DNA of 14,492 bases, taken from assembly GCA_910592205.1 (NCBI GenBank), contig CAJVPJ010000927.1, forward strand, positions 1-14,492, written 5' to 3'. A program made the position numbers and the translations under genes. The first letter of the stretch is position 1. Every line of letters starts with the position of its first letter. Origin of the DNA: Paraglomus occultum. Lineage: Eukaryota; Glomeromycota; Glomeromycetes; Paraglomerales; Paraglomeraceae. Below the pieces are notes generated by a model. That model was not told the DNA's origin. It did no database searches and saw nothing but the letters and a program-made list of their open reading frames with translations. Of the stretch, positions 8,690 through 14,492 are shown piece after piece.

Positions 8690-9805
8690 TTAACAGCCAC
8701 TGATCCTAAAGTTATCTGAAAAGTATCGTTTGGGTCCACTGCTGCGAACAACGCGAACCGCAACATTATAATTATGCTCGTTGACAAAACCTTAAGGAAT
8801 TTCGACGGTTATTTCGCCCTTTGAAACTGGAACATTCGCTGCTGGAGGCTCAAATGGAATCGGTACGCCACGGTTATTAAAGACAAATTCGGTAAAAATA
8901 AGACACTTGTATGCTTTAAATGCTGTAAAAATTAAAATATAGATTAAATTAAAATTTTTTTGCGAAAAAAAAAAATTATTGCACATTAAAACTTACGGTC
9001 TTTCCTAAGTTTACCGCCACACTAAATAATAAAAAATATGTAGTTATTAATATGTGATGGAACGGCTTGTTCAATAAACCTCGGTTTTCAAACTTTCGCC
9101 TATATGAGCATTTTTATCAGTGTCAGGAAGGGTAAAAATTGACCCGAATTTAGGGCGACCGACAGTAAAAGTCGCAGAATACCCCAGGTGTTGAAACCAA
9201 AGGCATAAAAAGGAGCGGGTTAAGTGGATTTGTCGGGTGGTACTTGAATGTGATACATTTTCCTATCAATGTTGGAAAAAAGAGAATAGTAAATTAGTAC
9301 TATTTGTAATTAATGCTAACAATAGCAGTAATATTACTCACCATTTAACGCAGTATCAACAATTTTTGCTCCAGAACCTGGTTGTTGGATATAAGCAATA
9401 TGGTTTTCAGTGTTGCCGCACCAGGTTCGGGACAAACCTTTATAGGAATGTCTTGACCGACCCGAAAAGTGTTTCCTTTTACCCTTTTAGAGGTTTGTAA
9501 ATGATAAAAAATTTTATATTTAGTTACCAGTTAGAAAAAAAAAATTTTTTTTGAAATTGTCATGATTGACCAAAAAACTTGTTCTCTTTCTTATCGCAGC
9601 GGAAGTAAAAAAGATTTTTAACTTCTTCTCGTATAGTAATAACGGTTGACAATAATCACAATACACGACAAATTACGCATTTTTTTTAATCTCACTATAT
9701 AAGAATTAATACCTGGTCTGCGAATTATAAAGGAGGAAACAGTGATAGAGGCACCAAGGTTAAAGAGAAGCGACAAGTCAAACAAATAATAATGATGCGA
9801 TTTAT
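8690..9805 (-). pseudogene. Dead copy of the secreted two-domain protein gene
   Basis: Exon-by-exon counterpart of the gene at 12366-11267. Lesions seen by comparison: the start codon is ATA (9805-9803) instead of ATG; exon 1 has a 1-bp deletion in the signal-peptide region; exon 2 has a 1-bp loss giving a TAA near the exon end; exon 3 has a 1-bp deletion plus a net 13-bp loss, leading to an early TAA; the exon 3 donor GTAGGC is ATAGGC; exon 4 lacks 9 bp that encode I-K-W in the live copy; exon 5 has CAA to TAA (8794-8792). Conserved islands remain, such as VGQDIPIKVCPEPG in exon 2 and FEPPAANVPVSKGEITV in exon 5. No single reading can yield a full protein. The short open frame at 8986-8792 is only the conserved part of exon 5, extended through intron 4. 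Confidence 0.85.
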
Positions 9806-9881
9806 TTTAACGATGTTATAGAGCCACAGTAATAGCTAAGAAATCTGAACGCTGTTAAATATCTTTCAATTATAGTGTCGT

Positions 9882-9935
9882 GGCACATATCACCGCGCAG
9901 GTACAAACGTTGTACGAGCGTGCAAATTCTTTAGT
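9882..9935 (-). promoter_or_regulatory. Conserved upstream block (left copy)
   Basis: A stretch containing GTGTCGTGGCACAT, CACCGCGCAGG and GTTGTACGA is retained in both copies about 75-130 bp upstream of the (former) start codon, while nearby sequence has diverged. It is the GC-richest part of the 5' flank. Candidate activator site; inference only. Confidence 0.3.
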
Positions 9936-10254
9936 TCTTTCTGCAAGACTCGCATCATAGACTTATCCCATTCAAGGAAATATTTTTAATTAAGTTACTG
10001 ACAGATTCTGTTTGTAACGTCTGCAGAATAAAATAAAAACATGGCTGCGGCCTGTACATTGTCAAATGCAAAACTCCTGAGGATGGGAATAATGGTCCTA
10101 ACTGGTGTTTTCAAAACATTTCTCTGGGTTAACTGCTGAATAGATGGTAATTCCCGGGTAAATATAAGAGATGCTTCACCAACATTCGATCATTAATTTT
10201 GTATGTCTTCAATAACTAAATTGCCGTGCCCATTTTAATTCCAACTTATGCATA

Positions 10255-11080
10255 CAGTGAACTCTCCCTAAATAAATGCACGCTCTCCCTAAATGCACCT
10301 ATGTGATATTCCCAACCTCGGCAATGTGCACTCTCTATATTCTGCACGTGCAATGGATTTTGCAACCCCAGCTATATGAAAATAAATGCACGCACGTGAC
10401 TCAGACGGTATAGTTGGACAATGTTCACCACCAATAAAATTCGGCGAATTGCTGTACAATAACAGATTATGTTGATTGTATAACGGCTCATACTGTAAAT
10501 TTAACGAATAGAAAATCCGCGTTGTAGTCATCCCACTTTAACAAACAAATTATTTTCTGATGCTAATTGTACTCAAGGCTTATCGCAATCGAATATGATC
10601 TTGCAGAAACATTGTCTTCTAATATCAGGTCATATACAGTACTTATAGACATCAATCGACAGATAGCTTAATATCGTTTTTTGTTTTAATCAATTATTTA
10701 AAGACTTTATCAAGTTATCATCATAATAAATCGTTTATTGCTAATTCTCAGAAGATTGTAGATATGCTCAAATAGGAGAAAGCAGTAGTAATTCGGAAGA
10801 AGCACAGAAATGACAGCCGTTAGCGCTAGTAGGGCATTGGAAAGTTTAAAGACTGTACAAGCATTTCTAATTCATCAAGAAAATGCAAAATATTCTCGAG
10901 AGATATATGAGCGAGAGAAAAACTAGTACGTTGCGACAGACAAACATAGACCAATATTTTAATCAATGAAATAAAGTTATAATCAATTACTCTAAATGCA
11001 CGTTTTTGCATTATTTATTATTCCCTAAATGCACGCCCTCACACTTTCATTCCCTGCCTGCGTGCATTTAGGGTTACACT
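10255..11080. mobile_element. Non-autonomous TIR element, pogo-like, about 0.83 kb
   Basis: Absent from the right duplicate, so an insertion (or excised there). The left end follows TA and reads CAGTGAACTCTCCCTAAATA, then AATGCACG. The right end, read on the minus strand, is AGTGTAACCCTAAATGCACGC. Both ends carry CCCTAAATGCACG motifs; AAATGCACG recurs inside at about 10384, 10994 and 11027 (plus) and 11061-11069 (minus). The CAGTGAACTC start differs by one base from CAGTCAACTC at 14421. No transposase frame is present; the 80-codon minus frame at 10531-10289 is not recognised. The TA target duplication is clear only on the left, and the right boundary is uncertain by a few bases. Confidence 0.65.
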
Positions 11081-11184
11081 TTCAGGTGGTACACGAAAGC
11101 ACTCCTGAGACTTTGCATGCCTTCGATGAAAGTTTTGACAAATAATAACATGCAAGCTTAATATATAGAAACGAAGGCTGCCAC

Positions 11185-11192
11185 TATAAAAG
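11185..11192 (+). promoter_or_regulatory. TATAAAAG box, plus strand (right copy)
   Basis: Same element as at 8547, within a conserved GCCACTATAAAAG context. Downstream is a short frame starting MMVKQSNVK at about 11231 that runs antisense to the 3' end of the secreted-protein gene and contains a donor-like CAAGGTAAT. Possible antisense or micropeptide transcript; unsupported by expression data. Confidence 0.3.
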
Positions 11193-11266
11193 CCATTCGT
11201 CACTTTGCGACGGGATTACATTAATATTAATGATGGTTAAACAAAGCAATGTTAAGACGACTGTCC

Positions 11267-12366
11267 TCAAGGTAATTCTGTTGTTGAGTCACAGCCACTG
11301 ATTCTAAAATTATCTGAATAGTAGTGTTCAATTTCACCACCGTTGCGAGCAACGCGAATTGCAACATTATAATTATGCTCGTTGTTAAGGCCTTGAGGAA
11401 TTCCGACGGTTATTTCGCCATTTGAAACTGGAACATTCGCTGCTGGAGGCTCAAATTGAATCGTTAGGGCACGGTTAACCAAGGCAACTTCGGCAAAAGT
11501 ATCCGTGTATGCTTTAAATGCTGTAAAATCAAAGTATAAATTAATTAAAATTTTCTTTGCGAAAAAATTATTGCACATTAAAACTTACGGTCTTTCCATT
11601 TGATCCTAAGTTTACCGCCACACTAAATAATAAAAATATGTATTTATTAATATGTGATGGAACGACTTGTTTAATAAAACCTCGGGTTTTAAACTTTTTG
11701 CCTACATGAGCATTTTTATTAGTGCCAGGAAGGGTAATAATTAACCCGAATTTAGGGTGACCGACATTAAAAGTCGCAGAATTCGACAGGATATGATTAC
11801 CGACCGCGAAACCAATGGCATAATAAGGAGCGGGTTCAAGTAGATTTGCCGGGCGGTACTTGTATGTGATACACTCTCCTATCAATGTTGGAAAAAAGAT
11901 TAGTACTATTTGTAATTAATGCTAACGATAGCAGTAATATTACTCACCATTCAGCGCAATATTGACATCTTTTTGTTCCAGATTCTGATCGTTTTTTATA
12001 AGTATTATGCGTTCAAGTAGTTGAAGACCAGGTTCGGGACAAACCTTTATAGGAATGTCATGACCGACCCGAACAGTTTCTCCTCTTACTTTTTAGTAAA
12101 CATTGAGGTTTTTAAATGATACAGAATTTAGCATAAAGTTACCAGTTAAAAAAAAAAATTCTTTTTTGCAATTGTCATGATTGAACGTATAGTAAGTAAT
12201 AACGGATAACTATAATTCTAATAATCACAATACACGACAATTACGCAATCTTACTATAGAAGAAAATAATACCTGGTTTGCGGATTACGAGGGAGGGGAT
12301 CGTATTAGAGGCACCAAGGTTAAAGAGAAGCGACAAGATCAAACAGATAATAGTAATGCTATTCAT
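11267..12366 (-). CDS. Small secreted protein with two Ig/Kre9-like beta domains, five exons
   Basis: Exons on the minus strand: 12366-12273, 12088-11948, 11878-11706, 11622-11589, 11520-11267. The joined CDS is 696 nt (231 aa plus stop). Introns are 184, 69, 83 and 68 bp, GT-AG; donors are GTATTA, GTGAGT, GTAGGC and GTAAGT. Residues 1-20 (MNSITIICLILSLLFNLGAS) form a signal peptide. Two similar halves follow. Domain 1 (about 28-118) has VRVGHDIPIKVC and ends YYAIGFAVG to ATFNV. Domain 2 (about 125-223) has CGGKLRIKWKD (137-147) and ends YNVAIRVARNGGE to DNFRIS. The pattern 'P..G....G..I.IKW' to 'F.I' is that of Kre9/Knh1-type (Ser-Thr-rich GPI-anchored family) beta-sandwich domains; this is tentative. 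No GPI tail or TM segment. Likely extracellular or cell-wall. Exons 1 and 3-5 fit one phase; the exon 3 donor and exon 2 acceptor (AAAAAG) are the weakest joins. Confidence 0.72.
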
Positions 12367-12420
12367 TTTAACAGCTCACAGTAATAGCAAAGAGATCTGA
12401 ACGCGAATTTAGCTGTTAAA
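12367..12420 (-). promoter_or_regulatory. Perfect 10-bp inverted repeat in the leader, next to the ATG
   Basis: TTTAACAGCT (12367-12376) and AGCTGTTAAA (12411-12420) are exact reverse complements separated by 34 nt, ending directly at the start codon (12366). If transcribed it would form a stem in the 5' leader; it could also be a protein-binding palindrome. The dead left copy does not keep the pairing intact. Confidence 0.4.
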
Positions 12421-12435
12421 TATCTTTCAATAATA

Positions 12436-12492
12436 GTGTCGTGGCACATGTCACCGCGCAGGGGGGTTCAAATGTTGTACGATCATGCAAAT
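12436..12492 (-). promoter_or_regulatory. Conserved upstream block (right copy)
   Basis: Counterpart of 9882-9935: GTGTCGTGGCACATGTCACC, then GCGCAGG and GTTGTACGATCATGCAAAT. It is centred on an ACATGT palindrome and lies about 70-125 bp upstream of the start codon. The insertion at 12524 begins about 30 bp further upstream and separates this block from more distal conserved sequence at 13028-13320. Confidence 0.35.
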
Positions 12493-12523
12493 TTTCCCTT
12501 TGTAGAAATTAAAAATATAGTCA

Positions 12524-13015
12524 CACCAGTCCATTTGCATAACGTATATTTGCATGATCTGTCCATTCGCATAAACAAGCACCGGTCCCTTAGTAGCTAT
12601 TTGCATAACGTAAACGTGCATATATATGCATCAAAGCTGACCCTAATTCTAGTAAGTCCTACCAACATATGCGTGCTATAAAAAGAGAGACCAACCGGAT
12701 GATTTGAATCTGAATAAAGATCTCAAAACTTCAGATGATTTAAAGTTTATTATTATTGCGGCATAAACAATTACTAACATCGCTTTACACCAAGTGTTTA
12801 CACCATTTATTATTTCATTTGTTGATTGATTACTTTGTTTTTTAAACAGATTTGCGTAGTGTTCTTTATCATAAAATAATAGTGATAAAACATTGTACAT
12901 GAGGACATAATAGTAAAGTACAAATCATGTGAACAGTATCAACAACCATGTAATAACGTATATTTTTATTTGCATAAAAATATATCGGTCCCAACAGCAT
13001 GCAAATAGACAGGTG
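12524..13015. mobile_element. Non-autonomous TIR element with TTTGCATAA repeats, about 0.49 kb
   Basis: Absent from the left duplicate. The left end CACCAGTCCATTTGCAT (12524-12540) matches the reverse complement of the right end (12999-13015, CACCTGTCTATTTGCAT) at 15 of 17 bases. Near the left end, ATTTGCATAACG-type motifs recur at about 12532, 12549, 12566 (ATTCGCATAA) and 12599; another is at about 12969, and an inverted one lies in the right TIR. CGGTCCC occurs at both sides (about 12583 and 12986). No coding capacity recognised. Flanking extra bases make the full left/right copy difference about 515 bp, and no clean target duplication was seen. Confidence 0.55.
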
Positions 13016-13405
13016 CGACGGTAGTTTTTTCTGCAAGACTTGCGTCATAGGCTTATCCCATTTAAGGAATATTTTAATTAAGTTTGCGGACAGATTTTGC
13101 TTGTGGCTACGGCTTGTGCATCGTCAACGCAAAATGAAAACAAAACTCCTGAGAATGGGAGTAGTATGCGAAAACAGTTTTAACTGGATATTTTCAAAAG
13201 GTTAACAGTTGAATAGATAGTAATTTCCGGGTAAATATAAGAGATGCTTCACCAACATCCCATCATTAATTTTGTATGTCTTCAAATAACCAAATTGCCG
13301 AGCCCATTTTAATTCCAACTTGTTGCCGTCTTATGTTACACACCAGATGGGTACAGAAAAGCACTCCTGAGATTTTGCATGCGAAACATTTCTTCGATAA
13401 AGTCA

Positions 13406-14418
13406 TCAAGAAAGAGATGAAAAGTTAGCAAACACGAACGTTTGATACTCCGAAAAAGATAAGATATTCAAGATCGAATAAACGACAAAAGAATCAATCG
13501 TTCACTTCACTGGTCTTGTCTAAATTGACGGCGGAAAATTTTTATTACTAATTGTTACCTGGAGTATCGTAGATCGATTTCACTACATAGTTGACGTGAT
13601 TGTATTAATTTGTTAGACGTGAGAAAGGCTTCTCAAAATTGAAATCAAGGATCGAGTTAAAACTCAAGATTTTTCAATTGCACGGCAGTTAACTTCAACA
13701 TTTTAGCTACGATCCCAACGGACCCATTACACAAGCTGCGTATCAGAAAACTTTAACAGCAGACCAATAGAATATAGACTAAGTTCTCACACTTTTACTC
13801 TCGCATACGATAGCGTATATGTACGACTTGCGAAAAAGAATGCCTGTACTAAAAAGTCGGTAATGACCAAAAAAATAGAATTATTGATTGTATATACAGT
13901 GTATTCGGATATATAGCAAATGCATTATTTATCGGCTGTATAATAGGTTTTTACTCTTATGAAAAATCAAAGTAATGGTGAAAGTGCTCTGTATAATAAT
14001 GTGAAAAAATACCACTCAAATTATTCCACGGGTACTGAATCAGGCATCCTCTGTCTCTTTTTATCACATTATCTGACGAAAAATATTTCTGGCGCAATAA
14101 GGGGCGGGGGTTAAAACGTCGCGAGAAACCAAGAGCTATTTTTTATATAATGACATACGAGTAATCAAATTTGACGCAATATTATACCATCGCAAAAGAA
14201 TTACGTTTGTAACTTTAACTTTGTAGAATGTGCAGCTTTTGACTAAAAGAATTAGTGTATTACTACAGAAAAAGTTGACAAGAACAATTTCCACTTTCCC
14301 TTCAGTTATCCCGAAAACTGAACGAGAATCTGTTAAAACGCTCTCGATGATTGATGTTACACAAACATTTGATCATAGGACCCAGTGACTGATAAGACAA
14401 TTAATGAGAGATTACAGA
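13406..14418. other. Intergenic stretch, nothing recognised
   Basis: AT-rich DNA beyond the tandem duplication. I saw no gene, RNA or repeat array in either strand. Confidence 0.4.
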
Positions 14419-14420
14419 TA

Positions 14421-14492
14421 CAGTCAACTCTGTCTATACCGGCACGAGTGTTTTGGCAGTTTCTGGCCGTTATAATGAGAGACCGGTATATA
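14421..14492 (+). mobile_element. Terminus of a pogo/Tigger-like element running off the right edge
   Basis: After the dinucleotide TA (14419-14420) the sequence starts CAGTCAACTCTGTCTATACC, a typical pogo-like end (TA target, CAGT start). Inside, TATACCGGC (about 14434-14442) and ACCGGTATA (about 14482-14490) form an inverted pair, an arrangement often seen in such long terminal inverted repeats. The element body and any transposase lie outside the window. Confidence 0.65.

Larger units (their letters stand above)
8499..11127. repeat. Left unit of a head-to-tail tandem duplication
   Basis: The unit begins GAAAGTTTTTGAC (8499) and ends CTTCGAT (11121-11127), where the next unit starts GAAAGTTTTGAC. 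Collinear similarity to the right unit runs through the secreted-protein gene, its 5' flank and far upstream sequence. Landmarks: 8509-8630 matches 11149-11270, 9711-9810 matches 12271-12370, 9939-10010 matches 13028-13095, and 10157-10247 matches 13230-13320. The unit contains an insertion of about 0.8 kb (10255-11080) absent from the right unit. Core length without it is about 1.8 kb. Confidence 0.85.
11128..13405. repeat. Right unit of the tandem duplication
   Basis: Direct continuation of the left unit, in the same orientation. Its end (TGGGTACAGAAAAGCACTCC to TTCGATAAAG, about 13348-13402) matches the left unit's end (about 11090-11135). It carries the intact gene copy and its own insertion of about 0.5 kb (12524-13015) that the left unit lacks. 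Core length without it is about 1.8 kb. Confidence 0.85.

Noticed and set aside
9237-9500. Plus-strand 87-codon frame
   Set aside because: Antisense to exons 2 and 3 of the pseudogene, with no counterpart kept in the other copy.
10263-11073. CCCTAA/TTAGGG hexamers resembling telomere repeats
   Set aside because: They occur singly as part of a longer CCCTAAATGCACG motif at transposon ends, never as a tandem telomeric array.
12531-12610. ATTTGCAT octamers resembling POU-factor sites
   Set aside because: POU factors are animal proteins; the motif here is a repeat unit of an inserted element.
12436-12681. Plus-strand 81-codon frame across the start of the right-copy insertion
   Set aside because: It crosses an insertion boundary and runs through the TTTGCATAA repeats; chance frame.

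Overview
The window looks like nuclear DNA of an early-diverging fungus, most likely an arbuscular mycorrhizal fungus (Glomeromycotina). This is inferred from AT-rich DNA (roughly 64% AT by eye), short GT-AG introns of about 70-90 bp, a left-edge gene resembling the N-termini of the expanded kinase-like proteins of these fungi, a secreted two-domain beta-sandwich protein, a PIF1-type helicase relic and several pogo/Tigger-like transposon ends. No tRNA, rRNA, CRISPR array or bacterial-style operon is visible.

Layout. 1-453 (minus): 5' part of a kinase-like gene that runs off the left edge. 454-5540: mostly gene-poor DNA, holding a broken PIF1 helicase C-terminus (2019-1637), an unrecognised broken reading frame (2516-2187), pogo-like terminus debris (2540-2615 and 2978-3190), an unresolved minus-strand open region (4380-3565) and an 18-bp minisatellite near 5071-5124. 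5544-7858 (plus): a five-exon PA-TM-RING ubiquitin ligase gene, the clearest gene here, with an in-frame 24-bp coding minisatellite. 8499-13405: a head-to-tail tandem duplication. The left copy carries a dead secreted-protein gene (9805-8690) and the right copy carries the same gene apparently intact (12366-11267). Each copy has its own inserted non-autonomous element (10255-11080 in the left, 12524-13015 in the right), and comparing the copies exposes both. 13406-14418: nothing recognised. 14421 to the edge: one end of another pogo-like element.

The two complete genes are not obviously linked in function. The RING protein would act in endomembrane ubiquitination; the duplicated gene encodes a small secreted protein. 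The duplication-and-decay story and the family of short TIR elements are the most informative parts. All exon joins were made by hand from splice signals, reading phase and, for the duplicated gene, comparison of the two copies; none has transcript support.
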